Shown here: in pieces, positions 16,004 through 24,411 of the stretch | Numbering within the stretch: the stretch's first letter is position 1 | How the letters are laid out: the number at the start of each line of letters is the position of its first letter | Origin: Clostridia bacterium | Lineage (GTDB): Bacteria > Bacillota > Clostridia > Oscillospirales > CAG-272 | Reading direction: 5' to 3' | NCBI GenBank assembly: GCA_017463665.1 | Contig: JAFTOT010000029.1 | Location: forward strand, 1-40,761 | Length of the DNA stretch: 40,761 nt | Notes under the pieces: model-generated | What the model was told of the DNA's origin: nothing | Databases searched by the model: none | The model's input: the letters and a program-made list of their open reading frames with translations, nothing else | Program-made: the position numbers and the translations under genes

Positions 16004-16982
16004 ACTCCCACTCGATCGTGCCCACAGGTTTCGGGGTGAGGTCGTAGAGGACGCGGTTGATGCCGGCTACTTCTGCGGTGATGCGGGCGGTGATGTGGTG
16101 GAGGAGTGTGTAGGGGATCTCCTCGATGGTGGCGGTCATGGCATCGGTGGTATTGACGGCGCGGATGATCGCGGGCCATCCCTCGTAGCGTTTGCCGTCT
16201 TTCACGCCGACGCTCTTGAAATCCGGAACGGAGATGAAATACTGCCATACCTTGCCTGCGAGACCGTTCTTGTCGAACTCCTCACGCAGGATCGCGTCTG
16301 CCTCACGCAGAGCGTTCAGACGATCGCGGGTGATCGCGCCGAGGCAGCGAACGCCGAGACCGGGACCCGGGAACGGCTGACGGTATACCATGCCGTGCGG
16401 CAGACCGAGTGCCTCGCCGACAACGCGGACTTCGTCCTTGAACAGGAGTCTTACGGGCTCGACCAGCTCAAACTGCAGATCGTCGGGCAGACCGCCGACG
16501 TTGTGATGTGCCTTTACGCCGTCGCTCTCGAGGATGTCGGGATAAATGGTGCCCTGTGCGAGGAAGGAAATGCCCTCCTGCTTGCGAGCCTCTTCCTCAA
16601 ATACGCGGATGAACTCCGCGCCGATGATCTTGCGTTTCTTCTCGGGCTCGGCAACGCCTGCGAGCTTGTCGAGGAAGCGATCCACAGCGTCTACATAGAC
16701 GAGGTTTGCGTCCATCTCGTCGCGGAATACCTTAACGACCTGCTCGGGCTCGCCCTTGCGAAGCAAACCGTGGTTGACGTGCACGCAGACAAGCTGCTTG
16801 CCGATCGCCTTAATGAGCAGCGCGGCAACGACAGACGAGTCAACGCCGCCGGACAGTGCCAGCAGCACCTTCTTGTCGCCGACCTGCGCGCGAATTTCTT
16901 TTACCTGTTCATCAATGAACGCATCGGCAAGAGCCTTGGTGGTGATGCGCTCCATCGATTCGGGACGTACATTATTTTGCAT
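16002..16982 (-). CDS. guaA: GMP synthetase, stand-alone ATP-pyrophosphatase subunit
   Basis: Converts XMP to GMP using ATP and ammonia; 326 residues. It corresponds to the C-terminal part of the usual roughly 510-residue bacterial GuaA: an N-type PP-loop (ALSGGVDSSVVAAL, residues 42-55), KAHHNVGGLP, RQPFPGPGLGVRCLG, and the dimerisation domain ending KPVGTIEWE. The N-terminal class I glutaminase domain (Cys-His-Glu triad) is absent, and upstream lies a different gene, so this is a split enzyme as in archaea. The amidotransferase must be encoded elsewhere, or free ammonia is used. GGAGG lies 9 bases before the ATG. It is co-directional with the CofE-like gene, gap 26 bp. The stop codon lies at the edge of a hairpin. 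Confidence 0.9.
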   Translation of the reverse strand: MQNNVRPESMERITTKALADAFIDEQVKEIRAQVGDKKVLLALSGGVDSSVVAALLIKAIGKQLVCVHVNHGLLRKGEPEQVVKVFRDEMDANLVYVDAVDRFLDKLAGVAEPEKKRKIIGAEFIRVFEEEARKQEGISFLAQGTIYPDILESDGVKAHHNVGGLPDDLQFELVEPVRLLFKDEVRVVGEALGLPHGMVYRQPFPGPGLGVRCLGAITRDRLNALREADAILREEFDKNGLAGKVWQYFISVPDFKSVGVKDGKRYEGWPAIIRAVNTTDAMTATIEEIPYTLLHHITARITAEVAGINRVLYDLTPKPVGTIEWE

Positions 16983-17008
16983 ATAGTTTTTCCTCCGTTT
17001 GCAGCGGG

Positions 17009-18208
17009 TTAGTTGGTGTAGTTATCGAAGTAGCCCTGTACGAGAACAACAGGCGTGCCCTTATCGCCCGAGCCGCTGGTCAGGTCGCAGAGCGAACCGA
17101 TCAGGTCGGTGAGCTGGCGGGGCGTGGTGCCCTGCGATGCCATGTTGCCGACGAGGCTGCCGCCCTTAGCACGGATGCTTGCGGAGATGGCTTCCTTGAG
17201 TGCCTCGCCCGACAGCTCCTTATAATCGTTATCTGCAAGATACTTCAGCTTGAGCTCGTTGGGAGTACCGATCAGACCGTCGGTGAATGCGGGAGAAACG
17301 ACCGGGTCTGCGAGCTCCCAAATCTTACCCTGCGGATCCTTGAACGCGCCGTCGCCATAAACCATAACTTCGACATGCTTGCCCGTTGCTTTCAGGATGC
17401 GCTCCTGTACGTCGAGCACGAGGGGCTGGCAGTCACGCGGGAACAACTTGATCTTGTCCTCGGTCGCCTTGTTGGAGCCGAGCAGACCGTACTTTTCGTT
17501 GCAGCCGCTGCCGTCTACGGGAGCGTTAAGGATCTCGTCGAGGTTGCAAACGACCTTTGCACCCGCCTCCATGAGGATGCGCTTGGTGCGCGCTCTGGTA
17601 TGGATGCAGCAGTTGACAACATGATCGGTATACGCGAGGATCGCTTTCGGCTGATTTGCAAAAATGATCTCGACCTCGGCACCTGTCTCACGGATGAGGT
17701 TGCCGTAGTACTCGACATAGTCCACGCCGGTGAACTCGTGCTTGTTCACGCCGAACAGCTCGCGATAGCGTGCCTCGGTGAGTACATCCGAGTAGGGATT
17801 GATGCCCGCAGCATCCAGCTTGTCAAGGGAAACCAGCTCGTTACCGACCTCGTCCGAGGGGTAGTTGAGCATGAGCACGATCTTTTTCGCACCCATAGCG
17901 ATACCGCGCAGGCAGATCGCGAAACGGTTACGCGAAAGGATGGGGCAGATGACACCGACGGTGCCGCCGCCGAGCTTGGCGCGTACATCCTTGGCGATGT
18001 GATCCACCGTCGCATAGTTACCCTGTGCGCGTGCGACGATCGACTCGGTGATCGAAATAACGTCGCGGTCACGGAGTGCAAATCCCTCCGACTCCGCAGC
18101 TTCCAACACGCTGGTTGCAACAATTGCCGCAAGGTCATCGCCCTCGCGGATAATGGGGCAGCGGATACCTCTCGATACCGTGCCGACTCTTCTTTCGTTG
18201 TTTGCCAT
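17009..18208 (-). CDS. CofE-like ligase (coenzyme F420-0:gamma-glutamyl ligase homolog)
   Basis: A 399-residue cytosolic protein resembling the F420_ligase (CofE) family, which in F420 producers adds L-glutamate to F420-0 with GTP. Recognisable parts are RCPIIREGDDL near the N-terminus, ALRDRDVISITESIVARAQG (about 45-64) and GDGAFKDPQGKIWELADPVV (about 284-303). It is longer than CofE (about 250 residues), with an insertion of about 130 residues. No other F420 gene is present, so the real substrate is open. It is the first gene of a two-gene operon with guaA, which hints at a link to guanine nucleotides or glutamate transfer (inference). Confidence 0.7.
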   Translation of the reverse strand: MANNERRVGTVSRGIRCPIIREGDDLAAIVATSVLEAAESEGFALRDRDVISITESIVARAQGNYATVDHIAKDVRAKLGGGTVGVICPILSRNRFAICLRGIAMGAKKIVLMLNYPSDEVGNELVSLDKLDAAGINPYSDVLTEARYRELFGVNKHEFTGVDYVEYYGNLIRETGAEVEIIFANQPKAILAYTDHVVNCCIHTRARTKRILMEAGAKVVCNLDEILNAPVDGSGCNEKYGLLGSNKATEDKIKLFPRDCQPLVLDVQERILKATGKHVEVMVYGDGAFKDPQGKIWELADPVVSPAFTDGLIGTPNELKLKYLADNDYKELSGEALKEAISASIRAKGGSLVGNMASQGTTPRQLTDLIGSLCDLTSGSGDKGTPVVLVQGYFDNYTN

Positions 18209-18265
18209 AATCAGCTTTTCTTCCTTTATATTAAATTATGATTTGCAATGATTACTCCACTTTGC

Positions 18266-18294
18266 ATTTTACTACTTTTTGCGTCAGTATTCAA
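18266..18294 (-). promoter_or_regulatory. sigma-A promoter of the cofE-like/guaA operon
   Basis: TTGAAT (18294-18289), 17 bp, TAAAAT (18271-18266) on the minus strand. Confidence 0.65.
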
Positions 18295-18326
18295 TACTTC
18301 CGCCGTAAAAAAATCGCCGAAATAGC

Positions 18327-18357
18327 AAAAAAGCAGACGAAAATTTTTGTCTGCTTT
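18327..18357 (-). terminator. terminator of the phosphatase/YibE-like unit
   Basis: A 9-bp stem AAAGCAGAC/GTCTGCTTT around a 10-nt loop; on the minus strand it runs into TTTTTT. It lies 100 bases beyond the stop codon, with hairpin array B in between. Confidence 0.7.
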
Positions 18358-18370
18358 GCGCGTAAACAAT

Positions 18371-18451
18371 GAATGGCAATTCAAATCATGGAGCATCGCG
18401 AGAAATCATGGCGGTAACGCCGCCAAATCATGCGCGGGACGCGCAAATCAT
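18371..18451. repeat. hairpin array B (linker AAATCAT, four copies)
   Basis: AAATCAT occurs exactly at 18383, 18403, 18425 and 18445 (steps 20, 22, 20). Between and beside them lie gaat-GGCA-attc (18371-18382), GGAGCATCGCGAG (18390-18402, imperfect), ggcg-GTAA-cgcc plus gcc (18410-18424) and gcgcg-GGA-cgcgc (18432-18444). It begins 5 bases after the minus-strand stop codon and ends before the terminator, so it should be transcribed as a 3' UTR. Confidence 0.75.
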
Positions 18452-18456
18452 CCACC

Positions 18457-19626
18457 TCATACACTTTCATTCCCATCCCGATCGGTCTGCTTCCCTTTGC
18501 GCCCTGCCAAGAGCAATCCCGACGTGATCGCGGTGAGGGGAGCGACCGTGACGAGACCGAAGGAGCCGACGATAGTATGCACGATCTCCGCCGCCACGTA
18601 TTTGTAGTTCAGAATAAACGAGATCGGCGTTCCCTGCGCCATGAAGACCATCAGGAGCGCAACATAGCTGCCCGAATAGGCAAGCAGCAGCGTAGTGGTC
18701 GTGGAGCCGCACGCCGCCCTGCCCACGGCAAAGCCGGAGACGATCGCCTCGCGCGCGCGGATATCCGGCTTTTTCTGCACGACCTCATACACCGCAGAGC
18801 AGATATCCACCGAAAGATCCATCACCGCGCCCGAGGAGCCGAGGAAAATCGACGCAACAAAGATCTGCGTGAGGTCGAGATACGGATATCCCGCGTACAA
18901 AAGGCTCTCGCTGTATTCCATGACCGCACCGTGAATTTGAAACAGGTCGGTGAAAATGCTGCCGAGCACTGCCGTAACGGTGATGCCGAGCGCCGCGCCG
19001 AGCACTGCCGCAAGGCATCGGCGATCCAAGCCGTAGATCAGACTGAGGATCAAGCAGGTCAGCACCAGCACAAGTCCCATCGCCACCCAGATCGGGTTCC
19101 AGCCCTTGAGGAGGCAAGGGACAAGCACCTTCCACATCAGCAGGATCGTATCCACAAAGGAAAGGATCGCGCGCAGTCCCGTGCCGCCTGCAAACAGGAT
19201 CAGCAGCAGTAAAAACAGCCCCGCCAACAGCACCTCTTTGTCCAGCCGATAATGGTCGGTCATGGACACGGTGGTGATGGTATCGCCGTTGTGGCTGACC
19301 GCCACAAATGCATAGTCGCCCACCGCAAACAGCTTGTCCTGCGCGAGCGAACCGTTCAGCCGATTGACCGCCGTTGTCTCCTGCCCCGCAAACTGCCCGC
19401 CGAGGATCCGCACCGTGCACCGCTGCTCGCCGCTGCGGACAAGTCCGGTATCTATGATGTCACTCTCGTCTGTAGCAAGCACGAGCGCCTTTACGCGGTC
19501 GGCGTTCTGATAGCTCTGTGCCCCCTCATACCCTGTGGGCAAAAGCAGCAAGACCACCATCAAGACCAGTGCCAACACCACGGGGAGCGCGGTGCGGCGG
19601 GAAAACAACTTTTGCAATGTACCCAT
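18457..19626 (-). CDS. YibE/F-family membrane protein
   Basis: A polytopic membrane protein of 389 residues. There is one N-terminal helix (about 12-30), an extracellular soluble domain of about 100 residues with an OB/beta look (CTVRILGGQFAGQETTAVNR ... YAFVAVSHNGDTITTV), then about six helices. Motifs such as SIFLGSSGAVMDLSVDICSA and GSTTTTLLLAYSG match the YibE/F family, whose function is not established. The start at 19626 is chosen for GGGAG 5 bases upstream; the open frame extends to 19674 through a hairpin. It lies downstream of the alkaline phosphatase gene in the same orientation, so the two are probably co-transcribed. Confidence 0.82.
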   Translation of the reverse strand: MGTLQKLFSRRTALPVVLALVLMVVLLLLPTGYEGAQSYQNADRVKALVLATDESDIIDTGLVRSGEQRCTVRILGGQFAGQETTAVNRLNGSLAQDKLFAVGDYAFVAVSHNGDTITTVSMTDHYRLDKEVLLAGLFLLLLILFAGGTGLRAILSFVDTILLMWKVLVPCLLKGWNPIWVAMGLVLVLTCLILSLIYGLDRRCLAAVLGAALGITVTAVLGSIFTDLFQIHGAVMEYSESLLYAGYPYLDLTQIFVASIFLGSSGAVMDLSVDICSAVYEVVQKKPDIRAREAIVSGFAVGRAACGSTTTTLLLAYSGSYVALLMVFMAQGTPISFILNYKYVAAEIVHTIVGSFGLVTVAPLTAITSGLLLAGRKGKQTDRDGNESV

Positions 19627-19646
19627 ACTTTCTCCCAAACAGCCAA

Positions 19647-19675
19647 GATGCAGGGGGCAAAATGTCCCCTGCATC
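19647..19675 (-). other. hairpin between phosphatase and YibE-like genes
   Basis: A 10-bp stem GATGCAGGGG/CCCCTGCATC with a 9-nt loop. No T-run follows on the minus strand, so it looks like an intercistronic processing or stabilising hairpin rather than a full terminator. Confidence 0.55.
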
Positions 19676-19686
19676 GAATTGGTTTT

Positions 19687-21306
19687 TTACTGCACGTCGA
19701 GCAGTGCAGCCATCTTTGCATAGATCTGCGTGTTATCGTAGTAACCGCCGAAGTCCTCGGCACCGACGCCGTCCGCAAATACGGCTACGGGCAGACCGGT
19801 GTGCGAATAGCTGGTGAAGTCGATACCCGACTTGTTGTTGAGAATGTGGGTAACGGTCACGCTGAAGGGGTTGTATGTACCGTAGAGGACATACTGCTCC
19901 TGCGAATAGTCGCTCGTGCTGTAGTCGGAGATCGCCAGTGCGTACGCGGTGCGCAGACGGTCGATCTCAAATTCGGTCAGCACCATGCGATCGCCCGTAT
20001 CGCCGCGCATTTTGAGACCGAACAGGGCTTCTACATCCTGCATAGCCGTCTCAAAGGGGGTCTGCTCTGCCTTGTACTGTGCCACATACTGCGTGTCAAA
20101 CTGTACGTAGGATATCTTTTGGCTGGTCAGGTTGCTGAGATAGGTGTCGTAGTCGGTGCCTGCAAAGCCGATGGTGAGACCGCCTGTCTCGTGGTCGCCC
20201 GTGACCAGGATCAGCGTCTCCTCGGGATGCTTCGCGGCAAAGTCGATAGCAACCTGCACCGCATCGGCAAGTGCAAGCGTATCGGTAACGGTAGCGCCCG
20301 CGTCGTTTGCATGGCACGCCCAGTCGATCTTGCCGCCCTCGCACATCATAAAGAAGCCGTTGTCGTTGTCTAGGACTTCGATGCCCTTAGCAACATAGTC
20401 CGCCAGTGCCCACTCGCCGTCCTTGCGATCCATCTCATAGTCCATGGAGTCGGAGTCTGCGAGGTGCTCGTCGATGAGGATCACTTTGCCGTCGGCGGCG
20501 GTGATCGCCTCTGCCTCCGCCTGCGTCTTGACGACCTTGTAACCTGCGGCAGTTGCCAGATCATAGAGGTTTGCCTGCTGACCGTCAGCGCCGTTCACCT
20601 TTTTGAGTGCGCCGCCCGCGAAGTACTCAAAGCCGGACTCGACCAGCTCTACGCCGATCTCATAGTAGTCGTTGCGGCTTGCCTGATGTGCATAGAATGC
20701 AGCAGGCGTTGCATGGTTGAGGTTGACCGAGGAGATCACGCCGACCTTCCAGTTCTTCTGCGCATGAAGCTTTTCTGCGATGGTCTCATACTCGATCGAG
20801 CCGGTCTCGTCCACATTGATCATGCCCGAGTAGGTCTTGTAGCCGGTCGCGATCGAAGTTGCGGTCGATGCGGAGTCGGGCGCGAAGCTGCAAGAGTCAT
20901 AGGTCACAGCAGAGCCCGCAACCTCGAAGCCCATGAAGTTGAGCGCCACGGGGCCGTCGAGCACGGTTCCGTTTCTGTCTGCGTAGCTGACGCTGGGCAG
21001 AGACTGCGCATAGTCGGTGTCTGCGATCGCGCCAAGGTAATCAGCCGCCGCCTGGAACTGCGGATAGCTCATACCGTCGCCGATGAACAAAAATACATAC
21101 TTCGGTGCCTTTGCCGCCTCCTGTGCGGCAGGCTGTGCTTCTGCCTTCTGCGTGGTCACAGCCGTGGTAGTTACTTTCGTGGTGGCTGCCGTGGTGGCTG
21201 CTGTAGTAGTGTCGGTCGTTTCTTTCGGTGCCGCAGTGCCGCATGCCGCCATAGACAGTACCGTAGCAGCGATGAGCAAGCCCGCGATGATCTTCTTAAA
21301 ATGCAT
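19687..21306 (-). CDS. lipoprotein alkaline phosphatase (PhoA family)
   Basis: An extracytoplasmic phosphomonoesterase, 539 residues. A lipoprotein signal with Cys22 (lipobox MAAC) is followed by a Thr/Ala-rich spacer (about 28-66), then the alkaline phosphatase domain: metal ligand Asp in FIGDGMS (residue 77), nucleophile Ser145 in PDSASTATS, and GDHETGG late in the protein. It should release phosphate from organic esters at the cell surface. AGGAG precedes the ATG. It is first in a unit with the YibE-like protein; no convincing PhoP box was found. Confidence 0.92.
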   Translation of the reverse strand: MHFKKIIAGLLIAATVLSMAACGTAAPKETTDTTTAATTAATTKVTTTAVTTQKAEAQPAAQEAAKAPKYVFLFIGDGMSYPQFQAAADYLGAIADTDYAQSLPSVSYADRNGTVLDGPVALNFMGFEVAGSAVTYDSCSFAPDSASTATSIATGYKTYSGMINVDETGSIEYETIAEKLHAQKNWKVGVISSVNLNHATPAAFYAHQASRNDYYEIGVELVESGFEYFAGGALKKVNGADGQQANLYDLATAAGYKVVKTQAEAEAITAADGKVILIDEHLADSDSMDYEMDRKDGEWALADYVAKGIEVLDNDNGFFMMCEGGKIDWACHANDAGATVTDTLALADAVQVAIDFAAKHPEETLILVTGDHETGGLTIGFAGTDYDTYLSNLTSQKISYVQFDTQYVAQYKAEQTPFETAMQDVEALFGLKMRGDTGDRMVLTEFEIDRLRTAYALAISDYSTSDYSQEQYVLYGTYNPFSVTVTHILNNKSGIDFTSYSHTGLPVAVFADGVGAEDFGGYYDNTQIYAKMAALLDVQ

Positions 21307-21366
21307 GTTTTTTCTCCTGTTTGGTATACAAAAATTCTTCTTAGCGACATCTCCGTCGCTGTATCC

Positions 21367-21395
21367 AGAATACCATTGCCATGCATTTTTAGAAA
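21367..21395 (-). promoter_or_regulatory. weak candidate promoter of alkaline phosphatase gene
   Basis: TTTCTA, 17 bp, extended -10 TGG-TATTCT on the minus strand. The poor -35 suggests activator dependence. A 6-bp stem AGCGAC/GTCGCT (21343-21360) lies in the expected leader. Confidence 0.4.
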
Positions 21396-21474
21396 TCGCA
21401 CTTGTGAAAAAACTTTGTAAAAAGGAGATAAAACGGGTGACGGGTGGTAAATGAAAGTTCGGCGGACTTCTTTG

Positions 21475-22176
21475 CTATTCCTTCAAAATGCTTTCGTCAA
21501 AAAAGATGTTAAAATCCTCCGAAATAACTGTAATATCCCCAAAATCCAGTTCAAAATAGACATGTGCCATAGATATGTTTTGCAGTGTCTCTGCACGCAA
21601 TAATGCTGCCTCTCCATCCTCTGTGATCATTTTCGTGAGCAACAGTTCTGTCTGCTCTAAGGTCTCTGTGCCGGTGGGAACCGCGAACATTTTTATGCTT
21701 TCGAGTGCGCCGCCCTCCCACTCGATCAGAATGCTGTCCATCGCCGCCGCATTGTACCACAGCGCATCTGCCTCAACTTCTTTCTCATCGCTGTCATAGA
21801 AACGGATCCTTTTGATGGACGGTTCTTCGGGTGCAGATATGCTTTCTACCGGAAAGGCAGGGACATCCTCTGTCGGCTTTTGAAACACGAAAAACGGAAT
21901 CACCCCTATGCTCATGCAGACGATCAACAACAGCAACACTGCGGCAAGTGCCCAACCGATCCATGCATGGACGGGTGTTTTATAGACAGGTTCCGGCGCA
22001 AGGTCGGTCAGCTCCAAGATCGATGAGAGCACTTCCCGATTGCCGCCGTGCGGCACGGCGGTATCATTCTCCCATTTAGAAACCGCTTGACGGCTGACGC
22101 CTACCTGCTCCGCAAGCTCCTCCTGCGAAAGATTCTTGCGTTCCCTTGCTTCTCTGATCTGTTCTCCTAAAGTCAT
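21475..22176 (-). CDS. XRE regulator with membrane anchor and extracytoplasmic domain
   Basis: A 233-residue one-protein sensor-regulator. An XRE/HTH_3 domain (residues 2-58; GEQIREARERKNLSQEELAE, VGVSRQAVSKWENDTAVPHG) is followed by a membrane helix (about 74-100; WIGWALAAVLLLLIVCMSIG) and an outside domain of about 130 residues, acidic and of unknown fold. This architecture suggests signal sensing outside the membrane coupled to DNA binding. Three GCAACC palindromes in its own promoter region suggest autoregulation. AGGAG lies 8 bases before the ATG at 22176. No obvious target gene other than itself. Confidence 0.8.
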   Translation of the reverse strand: MTLGEQIREARERKNLSQEELAEQVGVSRQAVSKWENDTAVPHGGNREVLSSILELTDLAPEPVYKTPVHAWIGWALAAVLLLLIVCMSIGVIPFFVFQKPTEDVPAFPVESISAPEEPSIKRIRFYDSDEKEVEADALWYNAAAMDSILIEWEGGALESIKMFAVPTGTETLEQTELLLTKMITEDGEAALLRAETLQNISMAHVYFELDFGDITVISEDFNIFFDESILKE

Positions 22177-22200
22177 GTTTTTGCTCCTTTTTGTAAAATC

Positions 22201-22274
22201 TTGCAACCGGTTACGCTCTTAGTATACCTGCAACCGCGGTTGCAGTCTACCATTTTTTCGCAACTTTCGGTTGC
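22201..22274. promoter_or_regulatory. promoter with three GCAACC-type operators
   Basis: O2 (22228-22245) is a perfect 18-bp palindrome CTGCAACCG-CGGTTGCAG. O1 (22203-22214) is GCAACC-GGTTAC. O3 (22260-22274) is GCAAC-n5-GTTGC. A minus-strand promoter TAGACT (22249-22244), 17 bp, TATACT (22226-22221) has O2 exactly in its spacer, O1 near the start site and O3 upstream. Confidence 0.7.
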
Positions 22275-22291
22275 AAGCCGTCGGATATGCA

Positions 22292-22319
22292 AAAAACTCC
22301 TGCCGAAGCAGGAGTTTTT
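22292..22319. terminator. terminator of nucleoside transporter operon
   Basis: A 12-bp stem AAAAACTCCTGC/GCAGGAGTTTTT with loop CGAA, 8 bases past the last permease stop codon; symmetric A and T tracts. Confidence 0.85.
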
Positions 22320-22327
22320 CTGATTTT

Positions 22328-23308
22328 TTATCTTTCTTCGCGGAAGTAGGCGAGACCAAGGCTTGCGGGGGGCTGGCTTTCGCGCTTTTCGCGGATGCTG
22401 GTGACGACCAGAACGATGATGGTGACCACGTACGGCAGCATCTTAAAGAGCTCCTGCTCGGCAATGCCGAAGCCGGGGATCTGAATATAGGTGTGCACGA
22501 TATAAAGTCCGCCGAAGAGGAAAGAGCCGAGGATGCCCACGTTCGGACGCCATACGGCGAAGATGACCAGCGCGATGGCAAGCCATCCGCGGTCGCCGAA
22601 GCCGTCGTTGGACCAGACGCCCATGTAGTCTACAACATAGTAGAGACCGCCGAGACCTGCGATCATACTGCCCGCGCAGGTCGCAACATACTTATAGCGG
22701 TTCACATTGATGCCTGCGGCATCTGCCGTAGCGGGATTCTCACCGACGGCGCGAAGCTGCAGACCGATGCGCGTGCGCTTCAGCACATAGGCGGCAACCA
22801 GCGCGATGATGACCGCGAGGTATACCATGAATCCATAGGAAAAGAAGATGGTACCCACCCAGCCGAGCTTATCGGCAAACGGGAAGGTCGTTTTAAAATA
22901 AATGCTTGCCTGCGTCAGCTCGATCGAGGTCGCGCCGGTGCCCGAAAGCTTGGTCAGCGAACCGCCGAAGAAGTTGCCCACGCCGATACCGAAGGTGGTC
23001 AGCGCAAGACCGGTCACGTTCTGGTTGGCGCGGAGCGTTACGGTCAAGAAGCAGTAGATCAGTCCCATGAGGAGCGAACCGAGCAGCGAACAGCCAAACG
23101 GAATGAGCACTGCCAAAACGGGATTCATCTGCTCGACCGAATGCTGATAAAAGAAGGAGCCGATAACGCCGCTGATACCGCCGACATACATGATACCGGG
23201 GATACCGAGGTTGAGGTGGCCCGACTTTTCGGTGATGATCTCACCCGTGGAGCCGAACAACAGCGGGATACCCTGCATGATGGCACGCTGAATGAATGCT
23301 GCTATCAT
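22328..23308 (-). CDS. nucleoside ABC transporter permease 2 (BPD_transp_2; NupQ/YufQ-like)
   Basis: A 326-residue integral membrane permease with about 9-10 helices. The N-terminal part IPLLFGSTGEIITEKSG and HLNLGIPGIMYVGG is the family hallmark, and RANQNVTGLALTTFGIG and LRAVGENPATADAAGINVNR are the usual cytoplasmic coupling region. It is the last gene of the BMP-type nucleoside importer; its start overlaps the previous stop by 4 bases (ATGA), showing translational coupling. It pairs with the other permease to form the channel. Confidence 0.9.
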   Translation of the reverse strand: MIAAFIQRAIMQGIPLLFGSTGEIITEKSGHLNLGIPGIMYVGGISGVIGSFFYQHSVEQMNPVLAVLIPFGCSLLGSLLMGLIYCFLTVTLRANQNVTGLALTTFGIGVGNFFGGSLTKLSGTGATSIELTQASIYFKTTFPFADKLGWVGTIFFSYGFMVYLAVIIALVAAYVLKRTRIGLQLRAVGENPATADAAGINVNRYKYVATCAGSMIAGLGGLYYVVDYMGVWSNDGFGDRGWLAIALVIFAVWRPNVGILGSFLFGGLYIVHTYIQIPGFGIAEQELFKMLPYVVTIIVLVVTSIREKRESQPPASLGLAYFREER

Positions 23309-24411
23309 TTTGTCTGCGCCTCCTTTTCGCGGAATTTGATCGAATAGTTGATAAAGAACTCACTGCCGATAATGAAGAAAATGATGATACCGGTAATGAT
23401 GTCCGAGAATGCATGGTTGAGTCCGAGCGTGGTCGCGATCTCGCCCGCGCCCTTCTGCAAAAAGACAATGATGAACGAAGTGACGATCATATAGATCGGG
23501 TTGAACTTCGCCAGCCAGGAAACCATGATCGCCGTAAAGCCTCTGCCCGCGACGGTGTCACCCGTGATCGAATGGTCGGTGCCCGCAACGAGGAGCAGAC
23601 CTGCGATACCGCAGATCGCACCCGAGAGAAGCATGGTGCGCAGAATGACTTTCTTGACGTTGATGCCGATGTAGCGCGCGGTGTTCTCGCTCTCGCCGAC
23701 GACCGAGATCTCATAGCCGTGCTTGGAGTATTTGAGATAGATGTACATGAGCACGGTCAAAGCGACAACGATGATGATATTGAGCAGATACTTCTGTCCG
23801 AAGATCTCGGGCAGCCAGCCTGCCATCGTGTTCGGATTGATCGTGCCGATCTTACCCGAGCCCGCAGGCACTGCCCAGATCTGCACGAAGTAGGAAACAA
23901 GCTGGATGGCGATATAGTTCATCATCAGCGTAAACAGCGTCTCATTGGTGCCCCACTTTGCCTTGAAGAACGCGGGGATCACTGCCCAAACGGCACCTGC
24001 AACCACGCTGCAGATGATCATGAGCGGGATCAAGAGGTAATTCGGCAATGCATCGCCGATCTTCAGCATGCATGCCGCCGCGGCAAAGCCGCCGATGAGC
24101 GCCTGTCCCTCGGCGCCGATGTTCCAAAAGCGCATCTTAAACGCAGGCGTAACAGCGAGCGATACGCAAAGCAGCATTGCCAGCGCCTGGAACAGGTTCC
24201 AGATGCGGCGCTCGGTGCCGAACGCACCGTCGAGCATCGTCGCATAGATTTCAATGGGGTTTTTACCCGTCAAAAGGAAGGAGATCACGCCGCTGAAGAT
24301 CAGCGCCGCCACGACCGCGATCACGCGGATCAGCCACGCACGCCACCACACCGGCGCAGAGCGCTTGACAATGTGAAGCAGGGGTTCATGCGCCTTGTCA
24401 TGCGTTTTCAT
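23305..24411 (-). CDS. nucleoside ABC transporter permease 1 (BPD_transp_2; NupP/YufP-like)
   Basis: A 368-residue permease with an N-terminal cytoplasmic stretch (MKTHDKAHEPLLHIVKR) and about nine helices. Motifs include FRFWNIGAEGQ-like MRFWNIGAEGQALIGG and the EAA-like loop VGESENTARYIGINVKKV. It overlaps the ATPase gene by 14 bases and the next permease by 4. It is the channel subunit of the BMP-type importer for nucleosides. Confidence 0.9.
   Translation of the reverse strand: MKTHDKAHEPLLHIVKRSAPVWWRAWLIRVIAVVAALIFSGVISFLLTGKNPIEIYATMLDGAFGTERRIWNLFQALAMLLCVSLAVTPAFKMRFWNIGAEGQALIGGFAAAACMLKIGDALPNYLLIPLMIICSVVAGAVWAVIPAFFKAKWGTNETLFTLMMNYIAIQLVSYFVQIWAVPAGSGKIGTINPNTMAGWLPEIFGQKYLLNIIIVVALTVLMYIYLKYSKHGYEISVVGESENTARYIGINVKKVILRTMLLSGAICGIAGLLLVAGTDHSITGDTVAGRGFTAIMVSWLAKFNPIYMIVTSFIIVFLQKGAGEIATTLGLNHAFSDIITGIIIFFIIGSEFFINYSIKFREKEAQTK

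Noticed and set aside
17009..18208. Evidence for coenzyme F420 synthesis
   Set aside because: Only a CofE-like protein is present. It is much longer than CofE, and no cofC, cofD or fbiC homolog is in the window.
21396..21440. PhoP box upstream of the alkaline phosphatase
   Set aside because: TTTACA and TTCACA words occur on the minus strand, but their 13-base step does not fit the roughly 11-base direct-repeat spacing.
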